Positions 27,534 to 37,485 are shown, numbered from the stretch's first letter. The stretch: 53,698 nt of DNA from Bacteroidota bacterium (GCA_013285855.1 JABDGW010000011.1:1-53698); one strand, 5' to 3'. The notes: a model not told the origin generated them from the sequence alone. Made by a program: numbers and translations.

Positions 27534-28859
27534 ATGCCATCTTTTGCGCAATCCATATTCTTTTTGCTCGCAGGCATTTTTGTTATCATCATGCTCACTG
27601 CAAAATGGAATGTGCATGCATTCTTTGCATTGATGATCGCTTGTTTTGTTACCGGCATTGGTGTGCAATTGCCCGTTACAGATATACTCGGTGCGATGAA
27701 AGATGGCTTTGGAAATATCATGCGTTCGCTGGCATTCATTATTGTGTTGGGTACAACACTCGGCGTTGTGCTGGAGCATACGGGCAGCACAAAAGTAATG
27801 GCAGCTTTCATTCTTAAAAAAACCGGTGAACGCAATGCTGCACTGGCAATGAGTATTACAGGGTTTATTGTCGGACTTCCTGTTTTTTGCGATTCCGGTT
27901 TTGTTGTGTTGAGCGGTTTAAATAAATCGCTGGCAAAAAGAACCGGTATTCCCATAGCTGTTACCAGTGTATCACTAGGCACCGGCTTATTGGCTGTTCA
28001 TTGTTTAATACCGCCGCATCCAGGAGCTGCTGCGGCTGCCGGTGTTATGGGTGTTGACATTGGCAAGCTGATGCTTACAGGTATTGCAGTTGCAATCATT
28101 CCCATGCTTGCAGGTTATTGGTGGGCAAAACAAGCAGGCAAAAAAACAATAACAACAATTGAAGATGAAGAGTTATTACCGGGCACATCAAAACATCTTC
28201 CGTCAACGTTGCAGGCATTTGCGCCTGTTATTGTACCTGTGATATTGATTGCATTAAAATCTTTTTTAACTATTGAAAATAATGAAGGAGCAGTAATGAA
28301 AATAATTGCTGTTCTTGGTGATCCTGTAATTGCATTATCAATCGGCGTGATTTGCGCATTTGCAGGAAGCAGGCAGTGGAATAAAATAATCGCCGGTAAA
28401 CTGCTGACTGAATCAGTTGGAAAGGCGGGAAGCATTTTGGTGATCATTGGCGCAGGCGGTGCATTTGGTGCAGTGCTTACAGCAACAAAGCTCGGAGATC
28501 ATCTCAGCAATATTTCATCGTTAAGCAGCATCGGCATACTCTTTCCTTTTCTTGTTACATTCATTTTAAAAACGGCGCAGGGTTCATCAACGGTGGCTAT
28601 TATAACTGCTGCGCCCATCATCCTGCCTTTATTAAATGCCTTGCATTTAAACAGCGATACGGGCAGATTGCTTTGTGTACTTTCAATGGGTGCCGGCTCT
28701 ACGATGATCTCTCATGTGAATGATGCCTACTTCTGGGTGATAGCAAAGTTTACGGGGATTGATATGCGTACGATGCTGAAAGTTTATACGGTCGCAACAA
28801 TAATTATGGGTATTGTAACAATGTTGATTGTTTATCTTTTATCACTCATTTTATTATAA
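27534..28859 (+). CDS. GntP-family transporter, probable glycerate or gluconate permease
   Basis: A 441-residue membrane protein with about twelve to fourteen spans. It matches the gluconate:H+ symporter (GntP) family through GLPVFCDSGFVVL, HCLIPPHPG, KTAQGSSTVAIITAAPI and SMGAGSTMISHVNDAYFW. The ATG at 27534 is used rather than the TTG two codons earlier. Its stop is one base from the glycerate kinase ATG. Because the partner is a glycerate kinase, not a gluconokinase, the most likely substrate is glycerate; this is inference from pairing. Confidence 0.87.
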   Translation: MPSFAQSIFFLLAGIFVIIMLTAKWNVHAFFALMIACFVTGIGVQLPVTDILGAMKDGFGNIMRSLAFIIVLGTTLGVVLEHTGSTKVMAAFILKKTGERNAALAMSITGFIVGLPVFCDSGFVVLSGLNKSLAKRTGIPIAVTSVSLGTGLLAVHCLIPPHPGAAAAAGVMGVDIGKLMLTGIAVAIIPMLAGYWWAKQAGKKTITTIEDEELLPGTSKHLPSTLQAFAPVIVPVILIALKSFLTIENNEGAVMKIIAVLGDPVIALSIGVICAFAGSRQWNKIIAGKLLTESVGKAGSILVIIGAGGAFGAVLTATKLGDHLSNISSLSSIGILFPFLVTFILKTAQGSSTVAIITAAPIILPLLNALHLNSDTGRLLCVLSMGAGSTMISHVNDAYFWVIAKFTGIDMRTMLKVYTVATIIMGIVTMLIVYLLSLILL

Positions 28860-28860
28860 C

Positions 28861-29997
28861 ATGCGCATACTGATAGCACCCAATAGTTTTAAGAACAGTC
28901 TTGATGCAATATCATGTGCACAAGCTATTGCTCAAGGTTTAGAGCAAAGCAAATTAAATTGTGTATGCACATGTTTTCCTGTTGGTGATGGCGGTGATGG
29001 TACTGGATTGCTTCTTATAAAAAAATGGAATGCTGAAACAATAAATGTTCCTGTACATGATGCATTGAAAAGACCAATCAATACATCCTTTGGTTTTATA
29101 GAAGATAGTAAAACAGCAATAATAGAGATGGCTGATGTATCGGGTTTAAAATTGTTACAATCACATGAATTAGATCCATTACATGCCAGCAGTTACGGAA
29201 CAGGTGAAATGATATTACATGCTTTGGATAAAGGTGCAACAAAAATTATATTATGCATTGGTGGAAGTGCTTCGGTTGACGGCGGCACCGGAATATTACA
29301 GGCATTGGGTTATAAGTTTTTAGATGATAACAAAAATGTATTAAAAGATATTCCGTTGAGCTTAACCAACCTCTCAGCGATTGATGATAGTAAAGCTGAT
29401 AATAGAATATTTAATTGTGAAGTGATTATACTTTGTGATGTTGAAAATTATTTGTTAGGAACACATGGCGCTGCTGCAGTTTTTGCTCCGCAGAAAGGTG
29501 CAAATCCAAACGATGTTAAACAACTTGAACAATGCCTGCAAAAATTGAGAGATATAACATTTAAGCAAACAGGGATTGACATAAATACATTAAAACATGG
29601 CGGTGCTGCCGGTGGTGTTGCAGCAGGGCTTGCTGCCTGGCTTAAAGCTAAACTGGTGAATGGAATTGATTATTTTCTCGACGCAACAAACTTTAATGAT
29701 GCTATTAAAAACACTGACTTGTTGATTACCGGTGAAGGCAACATAGATACACAAACATTACATGGTAAAGCGCCTTATGGCGTAGCGAACTTAGCAAAGG
29801 AAAACAATGTTCCTGTTATAGGTCTTGCAGGAAAAATTCCGCAGCAAAGTAATGAGGCATTCAATAAATATTTTGATGTATTGTTGCCTATAAGCAACGA
29901 TGCAAATATTAGCGAGGCAATATTGCATACAAAAGAAAATCTTATACGTACAGCAAATACTTTAGGTGATTTGATGGCATTGAGTCGCATATTCTGA
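28861..29997 (+). CDS. Glycerate kinase (GarK/GlxK family)
   Basis: A 378-residue kinase that phosphorylates D-glycerate, feeding glycolysis. The N-terminal MRILIAPNSFKNSLDA, the PVGDGGDGTG motif, the central GTGEMILHALDKGATKIILCIGGSASVDGGTG region and TGEGNIDTQTLHGKAP are all diagnostic of this family. The ATG at 28861 begins the conserved core; an upstream in-frame codon at 28828 lies inside gntP and is unlikely to be used. The one-base gap to gntP indicates tight coupling, so the two form an uptake-and-phosphorylation unit. Confidence 0.92.
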   Translation: MRILIAPNSFKNSLDAISCAQAIAQGLEQSKLNCVCTCFPVGDGGDGTGLLLIKKWNAETINVPVHDALKRPINTSFGFIEDSKTAIIEMADVSGLKLLQSHELDPLHASSYGTGEMILHALDKGATKIILCIGGSASVDGGTGILQALGYKFLDDNKNVLKDIPLSLTNLSAIDDSKADNRIFNCEVIILCDVENYLLGTHGAAAVFAPQKGANPNDVKQLEQCLQKLRDITFKQTGIDINTLKHGGAAGGVAAGLAAWLKAKLVNGIDYFLDATNFNDAIKNTDLLITGEGNIDTQTLHGKAPYGVANLAKENNVPVIGLAGKIPQQSNEAFNKYFDVLLPISNDANISEAILHTKENLIRTANTLGDLMALSRIF

Positions 29998-30080
29998 ACG
30001 GAAGCGGCAAGCTAACAAATGAAGCTATTGCTTTTCCGGAAATATTAAACAGCATTATTCCGGCAGCTCACCAACCGTTA

Positions 30081-30569
30081 TTATTGTTTTGGCGATTCTG
30101 TTTTTTCCAGTTCACCAATAAATGGGATATTACTCATAACATAGGCTCTTGTAACGCTCAGCAGGTAGCTTTCAAACTGGTAAAACTGGGCCGCTGGTTT
30201 TACACCCACTTCTTTCATTAATTTATCATAATATTTTGCAATAAGCGCATCTGTACTTTTTTGCAAAGCCATTGTTTGTTTTATTACAGCGTCAGTAGAC
30301 TTATCAGTAAGAGTGTCATATGCGTTTGCATATTCTTCCAGCAGGGTGATTCTTTGTTTACCCAACGCCTTGCGTTCAGTTTCATAATCATCGTATATCT
30401 TCCAGAAAGCCTCTTTTTTAGCATCGGGTAATATTATAAAGTCTGCTGCGATTGTTTTCTTTTCCTTTCCATACATAGCCTGTATTATATCAGCATCTTC
30501 TTTGTTGTCTTGTGCAAAAGATGAAAAGAAAAGAAATGTGCAAAGTGTAAATAACAATAATTGCTTCAT
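30081..30569 (-). CDS. Exported helical protein, tandem paralogue B
   Basis: A 162-residue protein with a signal peptide ending SSFAQ. The mature part is predicted mostly helical and charged: MYGKEKKTIAADF, AFWKIYDDYETERKALGKQRI, then KPAAQFYQFESYLL and IPFIGEL. It shares this pattern, the length and many positions with the neighbouring gene at 30723-31211. The FW-x-x-YDxYExER-K region resembles Spy/CpxP-like periplasmic helical proteins seen in Bacteroidota, but this is only a structural impression. The function is unknown. The gene is 153 bases downstream of its paralogue on the same strand. Confidence 0.75.
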   Translation of the reverse strand: MKQLLLFTLCTFLFFSSFAQDNKEDADIIQAMYGKEKKTIAADFIILPDAKKEAFWKIYDDYETERKALGKQRITLLEEYANAYDTLTDKSTDAVIKQTMALQKSTDALIAKYYDKLMKEVGVKPAAQFYQFESYLLSVTRAYVMSNIPFIGELEKTESPKQ

Positions 30570-30722
30570 ATTGTTTTTTTTAAATTTCTGTATTATTTAT
30601 TTTATACGAAAGATCAGCCGCTGGCCAAACTTGCTGTGTTGTTCCTGATCAATTCTGCGCAAAACCTGCTGCATTGTAATAAATAATGCAACTAATAATA
30701 GCAGCTTTTCAAACAGATATTA

Positions 30723-31211
30723 TTAATTAGCCGGCTTTTTGGTTCTGTCTATTTCACCAATAAAAGGAATTTCATCAAGAATGGCGGCTTTTATAGAGTT
30801 TCTCAGGTATGCTTCCAGTTGCAGAAACTGGCTTGCCTTTAAAGCGCCCACAACAGGCTTCATTTTTTTATAATACTTCATGTACAGGTTTTCGACAGCA
30901 ATATTATTCGCAGAAGACTTTACTACCAGTTCATCCGCTTTTTTGTCATCAAGTGTTGTATAATTGTTTGCATAATCCTGTAAAATGTTTATATAGTCCT
31001 GAGCCAGTTTTTTTCTTTCAGCTTCATAGCTATCATATAATTTCCAGAATGCACTTGAAGATGCTGAATCATTAAAAGTTAAATAAGCTGCCATTAAATC
31101 TCTCTTATCCTTGCCGTACATGGATTGAACAAGATTCACATCATCTTGCGTTAACTGTGCTGAAGCGGAAATAAAGAAAAACACGCAAACAGGGATTAGA
31201 AACTTCTTCAT
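30723..31211 (-). CDS. Exported helical protein, tandem paralogue A
   Basis: A 162-residue protein with a signal peptide ending ISASAQ. The core MYGKDKRDLMAAYLTF, AFWKLYDSYEAERKKLAQDYI and LKASQFLQLEAYLR matches paralogue B position by position, and both end with IPFIGEI/L followed by a Lys-Pro-rich tail. The two genes are a clear local duplication. They are probably periplasmic helical proteins, perhaps chaperone-like or metal/stress related. No family function is recognised. Confidence 0.75.
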   Translation of the reverse strand: MKKFLIPVCVFFFISASAQLTQDDVNLVQSMYGKDKRDLMAAYLTFNDSASSSAFWKLYDSYEAERKKLAQDYINILQDYANNYTTLDDKKADELVVKSSANNIAVENLYMKYYKKMKPVVGALKASQFLQLEAYLRNSIKAAILDEIPFIGEIDRTKKPAN

Positions 31212-31645
31212 AAAAATTAATTTGAAAAATTAAAAATAAATATATCTCAATGCAAAATATGTTTATTAATAAGACATAGCTTATGACAACCTTATTTAAC
31301 CGTTAAATAGCTGGTGAAATTTATTCTGAATTACCATGTAGCTAATTTTAGACTATTGAATACGCCAATTGATTGAAGTGCATTTAAGGTAATGAACTAT
31401 TTTTTTCATATTCAAATACTGTTGCAATAAAAATATTTCATCACGAATTGTTGCTTATTAAAAAAAAATTCCGCAATACATGAAACTATTTTATCAGTGC
31501 TTGCATAATACTTTTTCTTTCATTTTGCCTGACAGTTCTGCGCGGGATGTACAAGCAAAAATTTAGAAATTGTTGCCCAAAATTTCCGGGTATAACAAAA
31601 ACAAACCTATCAAAAACAATATATTCATAATCTAAAATTTACAAA
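31212..31645. other. Gene-free divergent region
   Basis: This 434-base AT-rich stretch separates the minus-strand paralogue pair from the plus-strand lipoprotein gene. It must hold both promoters. I find no frame of note, no strong hairpin and no full-consensus promoter. Confidence 0.5.
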
Positions 31646-32248
31646 ATGAAACAATTAATTTCAGCAGTATTTATTGCCGCCATAATGATTAGCTGCAGCC
31701 CATCTACACAAATCGTAAAAAGCTGGCATGAACCCGGCGCCACTGTACAAGCAGGTGCTGCGAATAAAACTTTAGTAATAGCCCTGGTAAAAGATGAAAC
31801 TTCACGCAGGGTAATAGAAGACCAACTGGTAAAAAGAATAGGAGCAAATGCAGTAGCTTCTTATACTTTTCTTACACCTGAAGCTATAAAATCAACAGAT
31901 TCAACCATGCTGGATAATAAATTGAAACAGGATGCGTACACTTATGTTTTAATAATGCGTTTGGCTGATGTTGATAAAGAAGTATCATATGTGCCGGGCT
32001 CTACTTCAGGTTATTATGGCGGCTATGGCAGATATTATGGTTATGGTGCCGGTTTCTATTCTACGCCCGGCTATTATACAACCGACAAAAATTATTTTGT
32101 TGAAACAGCAGTTTATTCTGTTAACCCGGATAAGTTATTATGGACAGGTACAACTAAAACGGTAAACCCAACAAAGATTGAAAAAACAGTGACTGAAATT
32201 TCAGAAGCGGTTTCTGATAAAATGCGTAAAGACGGCTTTTTAAAATAA
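31646..32248 (+). CDS. Lipoprotein of unknown function
   Basis: A 200-residue protein with a lipoprotein signal peptide: AIMISCSPS places the lipidated Cys at about residue 17. Next comes a globular segment resembling a nucleotide- or peptidoglycan-unrelated sensor fold (KTLVIALVKDETSRRVIEDQLVKRI), then a Gly/Tyr-rich stretch around residues 115-145, and a final strand region (FVETAVYSVNPDKLLWTGTTKT). The last part is reminiscent of DUF4136-like lipoproteins. I do not recognise the family with certainty. It is transcribed alone, followed by 240 bases without a gene. Confidence 0.7.
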   Translation: MKQLISAVFIAAIMISCSPSTQIVKSWHEPGATVQAGAANKTLVIALVKDETSRRVIEDQLVKRIGANAVASYTFLTPEAIKSTDSTMLDNKLKQDAYTYVLIMRLADVDKEVSYVPGSTSGYYGGYGRYYGYGAGFYSTPGYYTTDKNYFVETAVYSVNPDKLLWTGTTKTVNPTKIEKTVTEISEAVSDKMRKDGFLK

Positions 32249-32488
32249 TTGGCCAGTTAGCAACAGGATGGTTGCAGAAACAGGTATAGATCAGGAGCAT
32301 GAATTGACACAGAAATTATGTAAAAAAAGGGCTTTGATTTTCATACATTGAAAGACTTGAGGATTCACATACATTTTTAAATTATAACTTATGTTTCATA
32401 CAGGCCGGATATGGGTTTTTCGGAAACCTTAAAAATCATTTTTCAGCATAAGTACAATACAGCCCTGGGTGGTGTTTAAAAAAAATAA

Positions 32489-33196
32489 ATGAAAAAATAT
32501 TTATTGATTTTGTTCATGATGATTTTTGGCTTTGCAGCAAATTCCCAAGTGTTAATTTCTATATTATTGGGCGACAAATTAAATACAGGTAAAATAGAAT
32601 TCGGTTTGGATGGTGGTATAAACTGGTCTGATATACATGGATTACCGGAAGCCAATAGTTTACCCGGATTTAATTTAGGCTTTTACTTCGATATCAAACT
32701 TAAACATCCTAACTTGATGATTAACACAGGCGTTATTGTAAAATCTCCCCTTGGTGCCAAGGGTTTGCCTGCGTATCCTCTAAACAATTCCTACCTGGAT
32801 AGTGCATTTGCCGGTGGAAGCGTTACCAGGAAACTCAGGTACTTTAATGTGCCGGTAATGATGAAATACAAATTAAAAAATAATTTTTATGTAAAAGCAG
32901 GCATACAATTAGGGTTGCGTGCGAATGCCTTTGATGAATTTACCAATAAGATAGTTGATGAAAAAGATTTGAAATACAAATTGGAAATAAAGGATCAGTT
33001 TCATCCACTGGATGCAGGATTAGCCTTTGGTCTGGGTTACCGTATTACGGGCGGTTATGGAATGAACATAGGGCTTCAGTATTACCTGGGATTGGTGGAC
33101 GTGGTAATTGATGATGCATCCCCCAATCAATATAACCGGTCACTTTACCTAACAGTAGGTCTACCTATCGGCAAGTCAGGTAAAAAAACTAAATGA
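32489..33196 (+). CDS. Outer-membrane beta-barrel protein (porin-family fold)
   Basis: A 235-residue protein with a signal peptide ending AANSQ. The rest has the alternating pattern of an eight-stranded barrel: GLDGGINWSDI, FNLGFYFDIKL, LRYFNVPVMMKYKL, FYVKAGIQLGL, GLAFGLGYRI and MNIGLQYYLGL. The segment YFNVPVMMKYKL...FYVKAGIQLG is typical of the outer-membrane beta-barrel domain (OMP_b-brl) common in Bacteroidota. No specific ligand is inferred. It precedes another outer-membrane barrel gene by 167 bases. Confidence 0.82.
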   Translation: MKKYLLILFMMIFGFAANSQVLISILLGDKLNTGKIEFGLDGGINWSDIHGLPEANSLPGFNLGFYFDIKLKHPNLMINTGVIVKSPLGAKGLPAYPLNNSYLDSAFAGGSVTRKLRYFNVPVMMKYKLKNNFYVKAGIQLGLRANAFDEFTNKIVDEKDLKYKLEIKDQFHPLDAGLAFGLGYRITGGYGMNIGLQYYLGLVDVVIDDASPNQYNRSLYLTVGLPIGKSGKKTK

Positions 33197-33363
33197 AGAC
33201 AGGTTTGCATAGTTCGAACCAGCCTGATTCAGTATGAAAAAGTTCAATGCTCATAACTTCTGCCTGTTCAAAATCAGCATGGGTTACGGGTTCAATAACA
33301 AACACGATGAATTATGTGTCAGCCAGATTGCTGATTAAAGCAGGAATTTAAATAAAAAGAAAT

Positions 33364-34671
33364 ATGATGAACACAAAAAGCAGTATGGCTTCTTTTGATG
33401 TTTCCGGAGAACGGTTAATAAGTAACTATAACATGGCTGCCCGTTTTTTTTTAATGCTCGTGTTTTTTAGTTTGATCTGCCATTGCGTGGCGCAGGCACA
33501 GGATACTGCTATTGTTTATCAAACTACCGATAGTTTATCTGCGCAAAGGGACGCAATGGATATGATAAGAAAAATATTTCCTCCCAAAAAAATTGATACT
33601 GCTAAAAAAAAATCAAGTGTTACTGTTTTGCCGGCTATAGGCTATAATCCAAGTATTGGATTTTTATTTGGAATAAATTTCTTAAAAGCTTTTTATAAAG
33701 GAGACCCGGCAACCACCAAACTTTCTGTTACTCAACTGGATTTTTCTTATACCACCAAAAGGTTAATTATTGCAAGGTTTAGAACTAATATTTTTACAAA
33801 AGATAATAAATGGAATTTTCAGGGCAACTGGCAGTACACGCGTAATTATGTAAAAGATTACGGCCTGGGGGCAGAGGCGCGCCAGGACCCACCTGTTGAT
33901 TACGCAATCCGGTTTAATTATTTCCGCTTTACAGAAAAGGCGTTCAGGGAAATTGGACATAATTTTTATGCCGGCGCCGGCATTAGTATTGATATGCGAA
34001 ATGACATCCAGATTACCAACCCTGACAGCACTTATACCACTAACCCGCATGACATCTATAGTAGTGAAAAAGGATTTAATCAGAATAATTATTTTGCAAA
34101 CGGGTTGATCGCCAATTTTCAATACAATACTAAGGAGCATCCTAACCGCCCATTCGGTGGGATCTATTCAGAGATGTATTTAAGATATAATACAAAGCTA
34201 TTGGGCAGTACAAAAGAAGCGGGACAGTTATATACGGAATTCAGGAAATACTTTAGTCTCTCGCAAAAAAATCCGGAGCATGTAATAGCTTTTTGGTATT
34301 GGGGAAGTTATTTATTATGGGGCAGTCTTCCTTACCTGGAACTTCCTGCAACCGAATATGATACATATAACCGGAGCGGACGTGGTTATACTCTTGGAAG
34401 ATTCAGGGGACCAAGTTTTACTGATGTTGAGGCCGAATACAGGTTTCCTATCAGCCAGCAAACAAAAATTTTAAGCGGCGTGCTGTTTACCAGTTTTCAA
34501 ACTGCTTCAGACGAAAACAACAATGGCCTCTTTAATTATTGGGAACCGGCAGCAGGCGCTGGTTTGCGCATTTTGTTCACTAAAAAATCACGTACCAATA
34601 TTTGTCTTGATTTTGCGAAAGGCAGGTACGGATCATCTGGTGTATTCTTCGCTCTTAACGAAGCTTTCTGA
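33364..34671 (+). CDS. BamA/TamA (D15)-like outer-membrane barrel protein
   Basis: A 435-residue protein. A clear signal peptide begins at an internal Met (MAARFFLMLVFFSLICHCVAQAQ, ATG at 33433), so the real start may be there, not at 33364. The mature part shows long amphipathic strands. Towards the end, RSGRGYTLGRFRGPSFTDVEAEYRFP resembles the RGY/RG-containing loop of the Omp85 surface-antigen domain. No POTRA repeats are present, so it is a barrel-only relative, a group often seen in Bacteroidota with unknown cargo. Confidence 0.78.
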   Translation: MMNTKSSMASFDVSGERLISNYNMAARFFLMLVFFSLICHCVAQAQDTAIVYQTTDSLSAQRDAMDMIRKIFPPKKIDTAKKKSSVTVLPAIGYNPSIGFLFGINFLKAFYKGDPATTKLSVTQLDFSYTTKRLIIARFRTNIFTKDNKWNFQGNWQYTRNYVKDYGLGAEARQDPPVDYAIRFNYFRFTEKAFREIGHNFYAGAGISIDMRNDIQITNPDSTYTTNPHDIYSSEKGFNQNNYFANGLIANFQYNTKEHPNRPFGGIYSEMYLRYNTKLLGSTKEAGQLYTEFRKYFSLSQKNPEHVIAFWYWGSYLLWGSLPYLELPATEYDTYNRSGRGYTLGRFRGPSFTDVEAEYRFPISQQTKILSGVLFTSFQTASDENNNGLFNYWEPAAGAGLRILFTKKSRTNICLDFAKGRYGSSGVFFALNEAF

Positions 34672-34700
34672 TGATGGTTTAGTGCATTATATTTTGTGAT

Positions 34701-36179
34701 TCAATGTATGAGTGCATGCATCTTCCTCCCCTCTCTTACTACTATTGCTATCACTTCTTCTATATCTTTTTCTGAAGTGCGGAAATTTACAATGCAACAA
34801 CGAAGACAATATTTTTCGTTTATAACAGCATTAGACATGAATACTTCTCCGCCATGCTGCAATTGATTAAGCAAAGCTTCGTTTAATTTATTCAGATAAG
34901 CTTCTTTGGTTTCTTCATTATTATTCTCTAACGGCACATACCTGAAAGTAGCAATGCTTAGGTTTTGTGTAACGGCTTCCAACTCGGGATGCGCAGTTGT
35001 CAGGCGAAACATTAGTTTTGAAAGCCTTATATCTTCACTAATCATTTGTATGTAACCATTTTTGCCAACCTGCTGTAATGCTATCCATACTTTTAATGCC
35101 CTGAAGCCGCGTGAATTCTGCAAACCATACTCATAAAAATTTTGTGTTGATGGTTCATCATCACTTCTAAAATTATAATACACAGGATGCGAACTATAGG
35201 TTTCAATTAAGTGGTTAGGATCTTTTACTAAAGTGCACCCGGCTTCCAATGGGCTATATAACCATTTATGCGGATCAAGCGCAATGGAATCTGCTTCTTC
35301 AATTCCCTCAAACATATCTTTTAAGCCGGGCAAAACAGCGGCGGGAATTCCATAAGCGCCATCAATATGAAACCACAGGTCGTACATTTTACAAACAGCA
35401 GCTATACCTTTCATATCATCCACAGCGCCGGTACTTACATCTCCGGCATTGCCAATTACCATCAGCGGTTTGCACCCGTTTTGCAGATCATTGTTTATTG
35501 TTTGCTGCAATATGGTAATGTTTAATTTATTGTCGCTATCTGTTTCTATCCAGCGGATGGCTTTTGTACCGAGACCAAATAAAGCAACCGCTTTTTCTAT
35601 CCATGTATGCGTGCTCTTGGCACAATACACTGTCAGCTTCTGCGTATCATTTGATATACCATTCTCTTTAATAATTTTTGGCGCTTTAACCGTTCTTGCT
35701 GCAAGAAATGCTGTGAAGTTTGCCATGTTACCGCCACTTACCAGTATGCCTCCATAAGAAGATGAAACACCAATAAATTCAGCCAGCCATCTTATAGTTT
35801 GCTTTTCAATTTCCGTTGCCATCGGGCTTAAAATATTTGCGCCTGCATTTGGATTAACTGCAGCTACTAACAGGTCTGCCAATGCACCAACAGGCGCCGG
35901 CGAGGAAGTGATATAACCAAAAAATTTTGGATGGCCGTTTAACAAGGAATGATTGAACAATAAATCTGCTGCTCTTGAAAATAACACTTCAGCATTTACA
36001 CCATTTTCAGGTAGTGACGTATTGCCAAGAATGGCTTGCAATTGTTTTGGTGATTCCCCTGTAGTTACAGGTTTCTGCTTAATGCTATGTATGAAATCTG
36101 CAATGGAATCTATTAAGCTGTAGCCTATTTTTATAAACTCCTCTTTATTAATTTCAAGTGGCGCAATACGTTCACCCAT
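34701..36179 (-). CDS. PLP-dependent group II (aromatic-L-amino-acid type) decarboxylase
   Basis: A 492-residue cytoplasmic enzyme. The PLP lysine is Lys305 in LDPHKWLYSP. Asp273 in HIDGAYG contacts the pyridine nitrogen, and His191 in STHTWIEKA stacks on the ring. The N-terminal HPKFFGYITSSPAPVGALADLL and VSGGNMANFTAFLAAR are typical of aromatic-amino-acid decarboxylases (tyrosine, tryptophan, DOPA) and of related glutamate and diaminobutyrate enzymes. Substrate cannot be set from sequence. It is transcribed alone and diverges from the DUF5009 gene. Confidence 0.87.
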   Translation of the reverse strand: MGERIAPLEINKEEFIKIGYSLIDSIADFIHSIKQKPVTTGESPKQLQAILGNTSLPENGVNAEVLFSRAADLLFNHSLLNGHPKFFGYITSSPAPVGALADLLVAAVNPNAGANILSPMATEIEKQTIRWLAEFIGVSSSYGGILVSGGNMANFTAFLAARTVKAPKIIKENGISNDTQKLTVYCAKSTHTWIEKAVALFGLGTKAIRWIETDSDNKLNITILQQTINNDLQNGCKPLMVIGNAGDVSTGAVDDMKGIAAVCKMYDLWFHIDGAYGIPAAVLPGLKDMFEGIEEADSIALDPHKWLYSPLEAGCTLVKDPNHLIETYSSHPVYYNFRSDDEPSTQNFYEYGLQNSRGFRALKVWIALQQVGKNGYIQMISEDIRLSKLMFRLTTAHPELEAVTQNLSIATFRYVPLENNNEETKEAYLNKLNEALLNQLQHGGEVFMSNAVINEKYCLRCCIVNFRTSEKDIEEVIAIVVREGRKMHALIH

Positions 36180-36285
36180 ACATTTTTTTATAAAATTACT
36201 GGTTTACAATTTTAATGTTTTTACTTTCTGCATTAATAAATTATCCAGAAGGCAAGTTGTATTTTTATCTGCGGCTAATTATATC

Positions 36286-37416
36286 ATGAGCAATAATTTA
36301 ATTATGAAAGCTGAAGTATTTCCTCCTGTTATTTCACAACGTTTGCTTTCACTTGACTTTATGCGCGGATTTATTATGGTATTGCTTGCGCTTGAAAGCA
36401 CCGGTTTATATGAGAATCTTTCCGACGCATCACAAGGCACATTATTTAACAGCTTTATACAGCAGTTCTTTCATCATCCCTGGCATGGCTTACATTTCTG
36501 GGATCTTATTCAACCGGGTTTTATGTTTATGGCAGGTGTTTCAATGGCTTATTCATTAAGAAAACAAAAACAGCAGGAATATACATGGAGCACATCTTTC
36601 AAAAAAACTTTAAAGCGTTGTGCATGGTTATTTTTCTGGGGCGTATTGGATTATGCAGTAAGAAAAACAGGTTTGTCGTTTGAATTATGGGATGTTTTAA
36701 CTCAATTATCTTTTACAACACTGGTTGCATTTTTAATTTTTGAATGGAGCTCTGCAGCACAAATTTCTTTTTGTATTTTCCTATTATTACTTACTGAAGT
36801 ATTATATCGTTTTACAAACATTCCCAACTTTAACCAGCCGTTTGTTGACCAGCATAACTTTGGTAATTATGTTGATTTAATCCTGATGAACAAAATAAAC
36901 AGAGATGGCTGGGTCGCTATAAATTGTATTCCAACAGCAGTACATACAATAGCAGGTGCTTTAACAGGTAAATTATTTTTAAGCAATAACCAAAAGAAAA
37001 TTAAGCCGCTTTTAATGTGGGCAATACTATGTTTGATTATTGGCTATGGTTTAGATGTAGTGAACATAACACCAATTATTAAACGCATAGCAACTACTGC
37101 TTTTACGCTTGCTTCTTTAGGCTGGTGCCTGCTTGCGCTGGCTTTTTGTTATTGGTGGATTGATATGCACAATCATAAAAAATATCTCTGGCTTTTTCTT
37201 GTGGTTGGCATGAACTCACTGTTCATTTACCTGTTTTTTGAGATCGTTGGGCAGCGCTGGTTTAACGGCTATATAACTGCTATAACCGGAGGGCTTATGC
37301 AAATGATACATACACCGGATGCATTATCTGCTATTATTTCACCGTTGTGCATTTTTGTGCTGGAATGGGGGCTTTGTTACTTTCTATATAAAAAGAAAAT
37401 CTTTTTTAAACTGTAA
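36286..37416 (+). CDS. DUF5009/HGSNAT-like membrane acyltransferase
   Basis: A 376-residue multi-spanning membrane protein. It begins RLLSLDFMRGFIMVLLALE, the signature of the DUF5009/COG4299 group related to heparan-alpha-glucosaminide N-acetyltransferase. It has about ten hydrophobic spans, and HDFWDLIQPGFMFMAGVS-like text (HFWDLIQPGFMFMAG) follows the first span. The family is thought to acetylate extracytoplasmic glycans. The ATG at 36286 is used; Met7 is an alternative. An intrinsic terminator overlaps the stop codon. Confidence 0.82.
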   Translation: MSNNLIMKAEVFPPVISQRLLSLDFMRGFIMVLLALESTGLYENLSDASQGTLFNSFIQQFFHHPWHGLHFWDLIQPGFMFMAGVSMAYSLRKQKQQEYTWSTSFKKTLKRCAWLFFWGVLDYAVRKTGLSFELWDVLTQLSFTTLVAFLIFEWSSAAQISFCIFLLLLTEVLYRFTNIPNFNQPFVDQHNFGNYVDLILMNKINRDGWVAINCIPTAVHTIAGALTGKLFLSNNQKKIKPLLMWAILCLIIGYGLDVVNITPIIKRIATTAFTLASLGWCLLALAFCYWWIDMHNHKKYLWLFLVVGMNSLFIYLFFEIVGQRWFNGYITAITGGLMQMIHTPDALSAIISPLCIFVLEWGLCYFLYKKKIFFKL

Positions 37417-37439
37417 GAGTTTAATGAACAGTTTTTTTT
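37408..37439 (+). terminator. Intrinsic terminator at the end of the DUF5009 gene
   Basis: AAACTGT (37408-37414) pairs with ACAGTTT (37428-37434), followed by a T run to 37439. The left arm includes the last codons and the first base of the stop codon. Confidence 0.6.
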
Positions 37440-37485
37440 CTATAATCTATCCAAAAAAATATTTTATGTAATTGCAAAGTTTGTT

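Noticed and set aside
27506..27982. 158-codon minus-strand frame across the start of gntP
   Set aside because: It is antisense to conserved GntP motifs and has the composition of a shadow frame.
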